Assembly: GCA_029781865.1 (NCBI GenBank)
Contig: JAKOVW010000030.1
Span: 93,694-157,693 of the forward strand
DNA length: 64,000 nucleotides
Source: Bacteroidota bacterium
GTDB taxonomy: Bacteria; Bacteroidota; Bacteroidia; Chitinophagales; Saprospiraceae
Direction of reading: 5' to 3'
Shown: positions 18,960-28,578 of the stretch, piece after piece
Numbering within the stretch: position 1 is the stretch's first letter
Layout: each line of letters opens with the position of its first letter
Notes under the pieces: model-generated
Seen by the model: the letters and a program-made list of their open reading frames with translations, nothing else
The model's database searches: none
Told to the model about the DNA's origin: nothing
Translations under genes and position numbers: made by a program

Positions 18960-19076
18960 CCATTTAAATGGAACAGGGGGTTAAAGTAAGCTAAGGCCAT
19001 GGCCTTAGCTTACTTTAACCCCCTGTTCCCCTAAATAAAAAAAGGAATGTCATTCCGAGCGGCAGCGAGGAATCTC
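18927..19076. repeat. Nested inverted repeat: 29-bp arms (18927-18955 / 19048-19076) enclosing a perfect 60-bp palindrome (18970-19029)
   Basis: GAGATTCCTCGCTGCCGCTCGGAATGACA vs TGTCATTCCGAGCGGCAGCGAGGAATCTC; core GGAACAGGGGGTTAAAGTAAGCTAAGGCCA|TGGCCTTAGCTTACTTTAACCCCCTGTTCC. Confidence 0.95.
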
Positions 19077-19102
19077 AATTTCCTATTTAGTTAACCTGAT
19101 TT

Positions 19103-20374
19103 TCAAAGATGTTTAAACCTTAAAAAGGCTTGCTTTTCCAATTCTTCCCGATGCATCGGATGAGCAATTTCTATTAATGCTTTGGCGCGTTGTCTTAAAT
19201 TTTTTCCATTCAAATAGGCAATGCCGTACTCGGTCACTATATAATGCACATGGGCACGAGTGGTAGTTACTGCAGCACCTTGTTTTAAGAATGCTACGAT
19301 TTTGCTTTCCCCTTTTTTAGTTACAGAATCCATTGCTATAATCGGCTTACCTCCTTCACTAAACGCCGCAGCTCTTATAAAATCCAATTGACCGCCAACT
19401 CCGGAAAATTGATACGTTCCAATAGATTCTGCACAAACCTGCCCTGTAAGATCTATTTCAATAGCAGAATTAATCGCAGTCACTTTGGGATTCATTCGAA
19501 TGATTCCGGGATCATTGGTGTATGATGTTTCCCGCATGGACACCTCCGCATTGTCATGAATGAAATCATAAATTTTTTGCGAACCCAGCACAAACGAACT
19601 GACAATTTTACCCCGCGATATTTCTTTTTCTTCACCATTGATAACTCCGTTTTCGACCAGAGGAATGATACCATCCGAAACCATTTCCGAATGAATGCCC
19701 AGATTCCTGTGATTAGCCAATTCCTTCAAGACGGCATCAGGTACTCCGCCAATGCCTAATTGCAGCGTAGCCCCATCTTCTATTAATCCCGAAATATATC
19801 TTCCAATTTTCAAGTCGTTTTCAGAAAGCTCAGGAGATTGAATATAATAAAGAGGTCTGTTGGATTGCACGAGGAAATCAATTTTTTCCACCGGAATGCT
19901 GCCTGCACCATGTGTACGCGGTGCCTGCTCATTGACTTCTGCGATGATGATTGATGCCGCTTCTGCAGCCTGCCTCGCAACATCCACAGATGCTCCCAAT
20001 GTACAATTGCCATGTTTGTCCGGAGGCGAAACCTGAATCAAAGCAACATCCGGTCGCAACAGGTCATTCTTAAAAAGCAAATGCACATCGCTTAGAAACA
20101 TCGGCACATAGTCTGCATTTTCTTCATCGACGGCTTTGCGCATGTTTCGTGCAACAAAAAAAGAATTTACATGAAATGACTGTTTGTATTCATCTGATGC
20201 ATATCGGGCTTTTCCTTCTGTATGCATGTGCATGAGTTCCACCTGTTCCAATTCATTTGCCCGTTCAACCATCGCATCAATTAATAGTTCAGGTGTCATG
20301 GCTGCGCCATGGATGAATACTTTTTGATGACTTTTTATTTTAGAGACGGCTTCTGCAGCGGTGACAAAATTCAT
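19103..20374 (-). CDS. Acetyl-CoA hydrolase/transferase family protein (4-hydroxybutyrate CoA-transferase-like)
   Basis: 423 aa. QLGIGGVPDAVL, GIHSEMVSDGIIPLVENGVING, SFVLGSQKIYDFIHDN, SGVGGQLDFIRAA, VTEYGIAYLNGKNLRQRAKALIEIAHP. Confidence 0.9.
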   Translation of the reverse strand: MNFVTAAEAVSKIKSHQKVFIHGAAMTPELLIDAMVERANELEQVELMHMHTEGKARYASDEYKQSFHVNSFFVARNMRKAVDEENADYVPMFLSDVHLLFKNDLLRPDVALIQVSPPDKHGNCTLGASVDVARQAAEAASIIIAEVNEQAPRTHGAGSIPVEKIDFLVQSNRPLYYIQSPELSENDLKIGRYISGLIEDGATLQLGIGGVPDAVLKELANHRNLGIHSEMVSDGIIPLVENGVINGEEKEISRGKIVSSFVLGSQKIYDFIHDNAEVSMRETSYTNDPGIIRMNPKVTAINSAIEIDLTGQVCAESIGTYQFSGVGGQLDFIRAAAFSEGGKPIIAMDSVTKKGESKIVAFLKQGAAVTTTRAHVHYIVTEYGIAYLNGKNLRQRAKALIEIAHPMHREELEKQAFLRFKHL

Positions 20375-20745
20375 TTGATTCGTTTTGATTTGTCTAAAAT
20401 TGGGATGAATGAGTGATGAGTTATAATAAAACTAACCAGGAAAGAAATTGTTTAATCGCGAAACCAATTTGATTGGTACATATCGAACTATCAAACAATG
20501 AAATAAAAGGTAATCAAAAGAACATATGTATTCTGTTTTGCTTTGTTTTGGCCACAATTGAAAAGTACAACTGTTTCAGATCATCATGAATTCATTTAGA
20601 TAACATACATTTCATCAACATTTCAGTATCCAGCTGGTTTGAATGCTTCAGCATTTCTAATTGCTTTCTTACAAAGGATTCATGTTTTATCTATTTTGAA
20701 TGCAATGTGTATAAGATTTTAGATCTTTGTCCATAATTTTTTATT

Positions 20746-22485
20746 ATGAGCAATTTCATATTCGCAATTACCCTGTTTTTTATTTTTTCATTATCTGAAA
20801 TTCATTCTCAATCCCTCCTCACCCCATTCGAAAAAAACAACAAGACCACCACGACCTACGAAGAATGCATCAGCTTTTATAAGAATCTTGAAAAAACATC
20901 CAAACTGGTAAAGGTAATCGAAGCCGGTCCCTCCGACGTAGGCTATCCGATTCATACGATTGTTTTAAGCAGTCACAATGATTTTACCGCAGAGAAATCG
21001 CGAAAATCCGGCAAAACGATACTCCTGATCAATAATGGCATACATCCAGGAGAACCGGAAGGTATCGATGCCAGCATGTTGTACGCACGGGAAATGGTCA
21101 CTGACGGCAACAAAAGTAAACTCCTGGATCAGATTACGATCGTGATTATTCCGATATACAATGTCGGTGGAAGTCTGAACAGAAATAGTTTCAGCAGAGT
21201 GAATCAAAACGGTCCGTCGGAATATGGCTTCAGGGGCAATGCACAAAATCTGGATCTCAACCGCGATTTTATCAAATGCGATTCTAAGAATGCAGAAACA
21301 TTTACCCACATATTCCAAAACTGGGATCCGGATGTTTTTGTCGATACTCATTGTACGGATGGCGCTGATTATCCATACCTGATGACGCTGATCACCTCAC
21401 AACGGCATAAACTTCAAAAACAACTGGGGGATTTTGTCTACTCCCATTTTGTTCCGGCTTTTTACGACAAGATGAAATCAGAAGGACTGGAGGCCTTTCC
21501 TTATATTAATTCTGATGGCGACCCATCCACGGGTATTTCCGATTTAATGGACAGCCCAAGATTTTCAAGCGGATACGCGGCGCTGTTTCATTGTATTCCG
21601 TTTATCAGCGAATCGCACATGCTCAAACCTTATGATGCCAGAGTGAATGCGCAAAAAATTTTGTTGCGAAGTCTTGCTTTGGTTTGCGTAGATTACAAAA
21701 AACAAATTTTTGAAATCCGGAAAACGGCCAAAGAAAATTACAGAAAACAAACTGATGTAACCATTAATTGGAAAATACAAAAGCAAACGACCGACAGCAT
21801 TTTATTTCATGGCTATGAAGTGGAAAAAATGACCAGTGAGGTGACCGGCCTGGAACGAATAAAATACAACCGGAACAAACCCTACGAAAAGAAAATTCCA
21901 TTTTTCGATTACGGAAAACCGGATCTCAAAATACAACGACCGGATGTTTATATTGTCCCTGCCGCATATCAACAGGTCATCGAACGATTAAAATGGAATG
22001 GCGTTCAGATGCAGATGCTAAGCAAAGACAGCATGATCAAAGCAGAATATTATCGGATCATCGATTACAAATCTCCGGCTAAACCCTATGAAAATCATTT
22101 TCTCCACAGTCAGATCGAATTGGAAACAATAAAAACAAAGCGCAAATTTTTTAAAGGCGACTACCTGATCAAAACAGATCAGCCTTCCATGCGCTACATT
22201 ATCGAAACATTAGAACCACAAGCACCTGATTCTTATTTCGCCTGGAATTTTTTCGATGCGATGCTGCAACGCAAAGAGTATTTTTCCAATTACCTGTTTG
22301 AAGATATCGCCACAGAATTACTGCAAAACAATTATACCCTTCGGGAAGACTTCGAAAAACGCAAACGCGATGATCCTGCATTCGCAAAAGATCCGGATGC
22401 CATGCTTAACTTTATTTATTCCAGATCAAAATTCAGTGAGCCGGGCTATATGATTTATCCGGTAGCTAGATGGAGGGAGGAGTAG
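20746..22485 (+). CDS. M14 family zinc carboxypeptidase, secreted
   Basis: 579 aa. Signal peptide; NNGIHPGEPEGIDASM (HxxE), LNRDFIK, DVFVDTHCTDGADY. Confidence 0.85.
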   Translation: MSNFIFAITLFFIFSLSEIHSQSLLTPFEKNNKTTTTYEECISFYKNLEKTSKLVKVIEAGPSDVGYPIHTIVLSSHNDFTAEKSRKSGKTILLINNGIHPGEPEGIDASMLYAREMVTDGNKSKLLDQITIVIIPIYNVGGSLNRNSFSRVNQNGPSEYGFRGNAQNLDLNRDFIKCDSKNAETFTHIFQNWDPDVFVDTHCTDGADYPYLMTLITSQRHKLQKQLGDFVYSHFVPAFYDKMKSEGLEAFPYINSDGDPSTGISDLMDSPRFSSGYAALFHCIPFISESHMLKPYDARVNAQKILLRSLALVCVDYKKQIFEIRKTAKENYRKQTDVTINWKIQKQTTDSILFHGYEVEKMTSEVTGLERIKYNRNKPYEKKIPFFDYGKPDLKIQRPDVYIVPAAYQQVIERLKWNGVQMQMLSKDSMIKAEYYRIIDYKSPAKPYENHFLHSQIELETIKTKRKFFKGDYLIKTDQPSMRYIIETLEPQAPDSYFAWNFFDAMLQRKEYFSNYLFEDIATELLQNNYTLREDFEKRKRDDPAFAKDPDAMLNFIYSRSKFSEPGYMIYPVARWREE

Positions 22486-22493
22486 TGGGCTGT

Positions 22494-22560
22494 TGAAAGT
22501 TAGGAGTTAGAGGTTAGGGGTTATCAAGTGATTAATGATGAGTGATAAGTGTTAGGTGTT
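22494..22560. repeat. Degenerate short tandem repeat (GTTAGGAGTTAGAGGTTAGGGG... / GATGAGTGATAAGTG)
   Basis: GTTAGGAG/GTGATnA word concatenation downstream of the M14 gene. Confidence 0.75.
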
Positions 22561-22681
22561 GGACTCTAAATTAAAATTGAAAATAGGAAGAAATAGTATA
22601 GGTGCATAGTCATCTTTTTAGTTCCGGTTTCGACAAAATAAAATACTATAGCTTTTTACCAAAAGACCTGGTAGTACCATT

Positions 22682-22725
22682 TTCCTCCTAACTTCTAACT
22701 CCTAACTTCTAACTCCTAACTCACA
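22682..22725. repeat. CTCCTAACTTCTAACTCCTAACTTCTAACTCCTAACTC tandem repeat
   Basis: 7-bp units (CTAACTC/CTAACTT), reverse complement of the GTTAGGA words at 22494. Confidence 0.85.
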
Positions 22726-22755
22726 TCTCCTTATCCCAACTGCCAACTTTTTCCC

Positions 22756-22763
22756 TATCTTTG
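22756..22763 (+). promoter_or_regulatory. Bacteroidota -7 promoter-like motif TATCTTTG upstream of the yebC-family gene
   Basis: Matches TAnnTTTG 22 bp before ATG 22786; no convincing -33 TTG box found. Confidence 0.4.
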
Positions 22764-22785
22764 CCCCCCTTAAGTAATCGCTTTT

Positions 22786-23496
22786 ATGGGTCGAATTTTT
22801 GAAGTTAGAAAGCATACCATGTTTGCCCGTTTTGCTAAGATGAGCAAGCAGTTTGCCAGGGTCAGCAAAGAAGTATTTATGGCTGTTAAGGCCGGCGGTC
22901 CAAATCCGGACACCAATCCGAGACTTCGGGCAGCTATGCAGAATGCTAAATCCTGCAACATGCCTAAGGACCGCGTTGAAGCGGCGATCAAAAAAGCAAG
23001 CGGCAAAGATGAAAAGGATCTCGAAACCCTTATTTATGAAGGCTATGGTCCGCATGGGGTTGCCATATTGGTAGAAACGGCTACGGATAATCATACCAGA
23101 ACAGTAGCCAATATCAGGTCTTATTTTAATAAATTCGGAGGCAGCTTAGGCACCAGAGGTTCTATTGATTATTTGTTTGAACACAAGTGCAATTTCAGAA
23201 TTCGTAAAACGGCAGACATTGATCCGGAAATGCTGGAACTCGAACTTATCGACGCAGGTTGCGAGGAACTTTCTGTCGACGGTGACGAACTGATTATCTA
23301 TGCACCTTTTGATTGCTTCGGAAGTCTCCAGCATTATTTTGAAACGCATTCCATGGAAATCATCTCATCCGGATTTGATCGCATACCAACAGTCACCAAA
23401 AAACTGACACCCGAACAAGCAGAGGAACTCAATAAACTACTCGATAAAATTGAAGATGATGAGGATGTTCAAAATGTTTACAGCAACATAGAATAA
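22786..23496 (+). CDS. YebC/PmpR family transcriptional regulator/translation factor
   Basis: 236 aa. MGRIFEVRKHTMFARFAKMSKQFARVSKEVFMAVKAGGPNPDTNPRLRAAMQNAKSCNMPKDRVEAAIKKA, YEGYGPHGVAILVET. Confidence 0.96.
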   Translation: MGRIFEVRKHTMFARFAKMSKQFARVSKEVFMAVKAGGPNPDTNPRLRAAMQNAKSCNMPKDRVEAAIKKASGKDEKDLETLIYEGYGPHGVAILVETATDNHTRTVANIRSYFNKFGGSLGTRGSIDYLFEHKCNFRIRKTADIDPEMLELELIDAGCEELSVDGDELIIYAPFDCFGSLQHYFETHSMEIISSGFDRIPTVTKKLTPEQAEELNKLLDKIEDDEDVQNVYSNIE

Positions 23497-23511
23497 AACT
23501 CCCGGCTAATT

Positions 23512-25452
23512 ATGTCATCAACCCATTCAGAACGGATGCATCGATTGTTGTATGACATCAAACTTCACAAAATCATTTTACTCTTACTTGCATTTTTACT
23601 CTATGCAAATACGCTTGGGCATCAGTTCGTACTGGATGATGGTATCGTCATTACAGAAAACAAATTTGTAAAAAACGGTATCAGCGGTATCCCGGATCTT
23701 ATTTCCAAGGATTCTTTTTATGGATTTTTTAAAAAACAGGGCAAAGAGAAACTCGTCGCCGGTGGTCGCTATCGCCCGATGAGCCTGATTTTATTTGCTT
23801 GTGTTTACCAGTTGTTTGGGGCAGAACCGGCCATCTTTCATTTTTTATCCATCCTGCTCTATGGCATTTTAGGTATTGCATTCTATTTACTGCTGCAAAA
23901 ATTATTCAGTCCGAAGCTTCAAAATCTATCCACACCTTTTGCCCTTTTTGCAGCCCTGCTATTTATTGCACATCCCGTGCATACCGAATGCGTTGCCAAC
24001 ATTAAAGGCGCTGATGAAATTTGTGCCCTTCTGTTTTCTTTGCTGGCATTTTATTTTTCCTTGTGGTATGCAGATACCAAAAAACATATTTATCTGCTGA
24101 TCGCATCGGTTTGCTTTTTATCCGGATTGCTATCCAAGGAAAATGCCATTGCCTATCTTGCATTTATACCTGTAGCGATTTACGTTTTATATTCCAATGA
24201 CAAATCATCCACTTTCAGGATTAGTGCTTCACTGGTCGCTTCGACTTTGATATTTTTATTCATGAGAGCGGAAGTTCTTGGATTCAATCCATTTACCGGT
24301 CTTTCCAATGAGTTGATGAATAATCCTTTTGTAAAAATATCCAACGGCGTTAGTCAGCCGATGAATTTTTTTGAAAAAGCCGGAATCATAAGTTACACTT
24401 TATTTGAATATCTGAGACTATTGATTTTTCCACATCCACTTACCCATGACTACTATCCAAAACAAATACCGGTATTGGGATTGATTTCGGTAAAATCGTT
24501 GCTGGCTATTCTATTATATGGAAGTATGATTTTATTCGCTGTAATAAAAATCAGGAAGAATCCGGTAATCAGTGTCAGTATAATCTGCTATTTATTTCCC
24601 CTATTTCTCGTTTCAAATATTTTATTTCCTATTGGAACGAATATGGGTGAACGATTTTTATTCATGCCTTCCGTAGGATTTTGCATCATCATTGCATTTT
24701 TGCTTGCAAACTATATTCGCACGAATCTGAATAATGCGGTTTATGTGATGGGGATTCTGTGCGTACTCTATTCGATCAAAACTATTTTGAGGAATCCGGC
24801 CTGGCATGACAACCTGACCCTGTTTACGACGGATGTAAAAACATCAAACAATAGTGCCAAGATTCACAATGGAATTGCAGGCATGATGTTGGAAAAAGTA
24901 CCGGAATTAAAAGACAGTGCGGAAATCCGGAAGATCACTTCCAAAGCAAGAGTGGAATTGGAAAAAGCACTTGCCATTCATCCATTGTATACGGAAGCAC
25001 AACTGCAAATGGGCAACATTCATTATTTTGAAAAGAATTATGAAGAAGCCATTAAAAGATACAATATCGTACTTAAGAATTTGCCGGAAGATGAAGATGC
25101 CTTTAAAAATCTCCAGATGGCATTACGGGAACGTGGCCGGCAGATTGGAATGCAAACGGGAAACATCGCATTGGCAAAAGATTATCTGAAACAATCATTG
25201 GGCATGAATCCCAAAGATGCAGAAGCTATGATGCTAATGGGGATTGCAGAAGGTTCATCCGGCAATTATCCGGAAGCGGCCGGTAATTTCTACAAAGTAC
25301 TTGAATCCGAACCCAAAAATGCACAGGCTTATTTTAACCTGGGAATCACGTTCAGAAATTCAGGACAAATGACCCGGGCGGATTCCATGTTTCAGGAAGC
25401 GGCACGTTTGGATCCTAAAATTTATGAGAAAAACGGAGTACCCGGAAAATGA
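23512..25452 (+). CDS. Multi-TM protein with C-terminal TPR repeats (TMTC/DUF1736-like, GT-C-type topology)
   Basis: 646 aa. LGHQFVLDDGIVITEN, HPVHTECVANIKGADEI, many TM helices, then TPRs (YTEAQLQMGNIHYFEKNYEEAIKRYNIVL...). Confidence 0.8.
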   Translation: MSSTHSERMHRLLYDIKLHKIILLLLAFLLYANTLGHQFVLDDGIVITENKFVKNGISGIPDLISKDSFYGFFKKQGKEKLVAGGRYRPMSLILFACVYQLFGAEPAIFHFLSILLYGILGIAFYLLLQKLFSPKLQNLSTPFALFAALLFIAHPVHTECVANIKGADEICALLFSLLAFYFSLWYADTKKHIYLLIASVCFLSGLLSKENAIAYLAFIPVAIYVLYSNDKSSTFRISASLVASTLIFLFMRAEVLGFNPFTGLSNELMNNPFVKISNGVSQPMNFFEKAGIISYTLFEYLRLLIFPHPLTHDYYPKQIPVLGLISVKSLLAILLYGSMILFAVIKIRKNPVISVSIICYLFPLFLVSNILFPIGTNMGERFLFMPSVGFCIIIAFLLANYIRTNLNNAVYVMGILCVLYSIKTILRNPAWHDNLTLFTTDVKTSNNSAKIHNGIAGMMLEKVPELKDSAEIRKITSKARVELEKALAIHPLYTEAQLQMGNIHYFEKNYEEAIKRYNIVLKNLPEDEDAFKNLQMALRERGRQIGMQTGNIALAKDYLKQSLGMNPKDAEAMMLMGIAEGSSGNYPEAAGNFYKVLESEPKNAQAYFNLGITFRNSGQMTRADSMFQEAARLDPKIYEKNGVPGK

Positions 25453-28364
25453 AAAAACACATCCTGTTCTTCATCCTATTAATTACTTCATCGGTAGTAT
25501 TTTCACAAGCATCCCGGCAGACGATATGGGTTGATAGTGTATTGCAAAATATGACTCTCGATGAAAAACTCGGCCAGCTTTTTATTATCAGATCCTTTGC
25601 CAAAAAAGAAGAGGAACAATCTATCAAAATATTATCCCTGATTAAAGACTTTCACATCGGTGGTGTTTGCTTTTTTAAAGGAACTGTACCTGCAATGGTT
25701 GACCTGATCAACCGGTACCAGTCTCTTTCCAGGTGGCCTTTACTGATGAGCATGGATGCAGAATGGGGAATGGGTATGCGTCTTACGGATTTGTTGAGTT
25801 TTCCTAAACAAATTACCCTGGGTGCTATGGAAAACAATCAATTGATTTATCAAATGGCTCGCGAAATGGCAGCACAGATGAAGGATCTTGGCATTCACAT
25901 GAACTTCGCACCCGTGTTGGATATCAACAACAATATTTGCAATCCGGTGATTAATGAACGATCGTTCAGTTCAAACCGGAAAAAAGTTATTGCAAAATCA
26001 TTTGCTTACATGCAGGGCTTACAGGATGGTGGCGTTCTATCCTGTCTTAAACATTTTCCCGGGCATGGTGATACGGAAATTGATTCACATGCTGATCTGC
26101 CGACCATAAACTGCAGCAAGCAACGACTCGACAGTATCGAATTATATCCGTTTAAAGCGATTATCGATTTACATCCTGCATCTGTCATGGTTGCTCATTT
26201 GAATATACCCGCACTCGACAGCACAAAAGATAACCCGGCAACATTATCATCTGCCATTGTGAAAAGCCTGTTGAGAACTGAATACAATTATGACGGACTC
26301 ATCATCACAGATGCTCTTGAAATGAAAGGAGTCACACGGAAATTTACTGCTGCTGAAATCGCGCTCAAAGCATTTCAGGCAGGTAATGACCTGCTCTTGC
26401 TCAGTGAAGATATCCCCGCTGCTTTGATTGCTTTAAAAAACGCATTGTATTCCGGAGAAATTACCGTAACGCAATTAGATGAAAAAGTGAAACGAATATT
26501 GATGGCAAAATACCACGCGGGGCTTTCCAATTTTCAACCCATTCAGATTGACTCCAATTGGATAAAAAGATCAAATCTCCGATCGCAATCAATCAAACAA
26601 GACATTTATAAAAAAGCATTTACGTTAGCAAGAGATAAAAACAATCTGGTACCGGTACGAAACATTCCTTCAAAAATTGTTCACCTGAATATCAATGGAG
26701 ATCCGGATAATGGTTTTCAGAAACGGATTAAAGATTATGCAGATCTAACTACGTTTTCATTTTCCAATTCAGATCATTGGAATCCACAACTAAATCCTGT
26801 ACTAGAAGATGCGGATTTAATTCTGATCAGTTTGCATAAATTAAATTATTCGGAATCCAGATATTACGGATTGAACGAAGAGTTCATTCAGGAATTAAAT
26901 CCGTTGATTGCGGGTAAGAAATGCATCATAACGGTCTTTGGCTGTCCTTATGTAAGCATGCTATTTCCCAAAAGCTGCAGTTTGTTCCTTGCGTATGAAG
27001 ACAATGAGATATCTATGGATCTCGCTGCACAAATGTTATTCGGTACCGATCCTATCGCAGGAAGCTCACCTGTGGATGTATATGACCTTTTGCAGGAAGG
27101 CTCCGGCATACAACTGCCTGCATTAATGAGATTGGGTTACAGCAATCCGGAATCTCAGGGAATGAACAGTGATAGTCTTCAAAAAATAGATTCGCTTGCA
27201 ACTGAATTGATTCAGCATCAGGCAGCACCGGGTTGTCAGATCGTCGTTGTAAAAAATAATCATATCGTTTTTCGAAAAGCCTACGGATTTTTTACGTACG
27301 ATTCAATTACGCCGGTAACTGATCACAGTATGTACGACCTTGCTTCACTGACCAAAATCGTTTGTACTGCACCCGTACTTATGAAACTTTTTGACGAGCA
27401 TAAATATGAAGTTGAGGATAAATTTGCCAATTACTTTCCGGAATTCGGCAATAGCAATAAATCAGATCTGACATTAAAAGATTTTATGCTTCACCAGGGC
27501 AAACTGGTTGCATGGATTCCATTTTATAAATCTACCTTGATCTCTCCGGATACACTTAATGTTTTAGATCACAGCTACTATGGCAAAGTCCCTTCCTTCC
27601 GGTTTAATATTCCGGTCAGTGATAGTTTATACCTGAGATCCGATTACCGAGATACTATCTTTCAGAAAATTCTGGATTCTAAATTATTGGATGAAAAAAA
27701 ATACCTGTATTCCGATATTGGTTTTTATTTCATGCCAAGGTTTGTTCAACAATTAACTCAACAGGGATTTGAACCCTATTTCAATAAAAACTTTGTAAAG
27801 CCACTATCCCTTAGATACACTGCATTTAATCCACTGTCAAAACAATATTCAAAAAATCAAATTGCTCCTACTGAAGTGGATAATTATTATCGTCACCGGG
27901 TAATTCAGGGTTATGTGCACGACATGGGTGCTGCTATGCTAGGTGGCATAAGTGGTCATGCAGGATTATTTTCAACAGCTACTGATGTAGCCACTATCAT
28001 GCAAATGATATTAAACCATGGAACCTACGGCGATGTGACTTATTTCAATGCAAATACATTTTCAAAATTTACCACAAGAGATCCGGAATTATCGCGAAGA
28101 GCTTTGATATTTGATATGCCGGAATTAATAGACTCGTCCACTGCTTATGTTTCTCCCCTAGCATCCAAAAAAACGTTCGGTCATCAGGGTTTTACCGGTA
28201 CCTGCACGTGGGTAGACCCAGAACATAAATTGATTTATGTATTTTTATCAAACAGAACCTATCCTGACTCCAAGATAAATCTATTGCATAAAAACAGGTA
28301 CAGAAGGAAAATACAGGAAGTGATTTACAAATCTATCATGAATGAGAAGCAGGAAGTGGATTAA
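25449..28364 (+). CDS. Fusion protein: GH3 beta-N-acetylhexosaminidase (NagZ-like) plus serine beta-lactamase/esterase-like domain
   Basis: 971 aa. N-terminal half has SCLKHFPGHGDTEIDSHADLPTI and IITDALEMKGV; C-terminal half has DLASLTKIVCTAP (SxxK), LYSDIGFYFM (YxD/N), FGHQGFTGTCTWVDPEHKLIYVFLSNR. Confidence 0.9.
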   Translation: MKKHILFFILLITSSVVFSQASRQTIWVDSVLQNMTLDEKLGQLFIIRSFAKKEEEQSIKILSLIKDFHIGGVCFFKGTVPAMVDLINRYQSLSRWPLLMSMDAEWGMGMRLTDLLSFPKQITLGAMENNQLIYQMAREMAAQMKDLGIHMNFAPVLDINNNICNPVINERSFSSNRKKVIAKSFAYMQGLQDGGVLSCLKHFPGHGDTEIDSHADLPTINCSKQRLDSIELYPFKAIIDLHPASVMVAHLNIPALDSTKDNPATLSSAIVKSLLRTEYNYDGLIITDALEMKGVTRKFTAAEIALKAFQAGNDLLLLSEDIPAALIALKNALYSGEITVTQLDEKVKRILMAKYHAGLSNFQPIQIDSNWIKRSNLRSQSIKQDIYKKAFTLARDKNNLVPVRNIPSKIVHLNINGDPDNGFQKRIKDYADLTTFSFSNSDHWNPQLNPVLEDADLILISLHKLNYSESRYYGLNEEFIQELNPLIAGKKCIITVFGCPYVSMLFPKSCSLFLAYEDNEISMDLAAQMLFGTDPIAGSSPVDVYDLLQEGSGIQLPALMRLGYSNPESQGMNSDSLQKIDSLATELIQHQAAPGCQIVVVKNNHIVFRKAYGFFTYDSITPVTDHSMYDLASLTKIVCTAPVLMKLFDEHKYEVEDKFANYFPEFGNSNKSDLTLKDFMLHQGKLVAWIPFYKSTLISPDTLNVLDHSYYGKVPSFRFNIPVSDSLYLRSDYRDTIFQKILDSKLLDEKKYLYSDIGFYFMPRFVQQLTQQGFEPYFNKNFVKPLSLRYTAFNPLSKQYSKNQIAPTEVDNYYRHRVIQGYVHDMGAAMLGGISGHAGLFSTATDVATIMQMILNHGTYGDVTYFNANTFSKFTTRDPELSRRALIFDMPELIDSSTAYVSPLASKKTFGHQGFTGTCTWVDPEHKLIYVFLSNRTYPDSKINLLHKNRYRRKIQEVIYKSIMNEKQEVD

Positions 28365-28436
28365 GGAGTTTGGAGTTAGGAGCTAGGAACTAGGAACTAG
28401 GGGTTAGGAGTTTGGAGTGATGAACTAGGTGGTTAA
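28365..28436. repeat. Degenerate GGAGTTTGGAGTTAGGAGCTAGGAACTAGG short tandem repeat
   Basis: Repeated GGAGTTA/GGAACTA words immediately after the stop codon at 28364. Confidence 0.75.
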
Positions 28437-28518
28437 TTCTAATTAATATAAGTTATTGGGTATTGATTAAGGATTCCATGTCGCTAAGGAATGAAAGCAT
28501 TCTTCTATAAAACAAAAA

Positions 28519-28562
28519 GGAGACAAAGAAACAAACGCGTTGTCGTTTGTTTCTTTGTCTCC
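28519..28562. repeat. Strong hairpin: 19-bp perfect stem GGAGACAAAGAAACAAACG with 6-nt loop CGTTGT
   Basis: Left arm 28519-28537, right arm 28544-28562, flanked by AAAA / CTTTT. Confidence 0.93.
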
Positions 28563-28578
28563 CTTTTCCCATAAGAAA

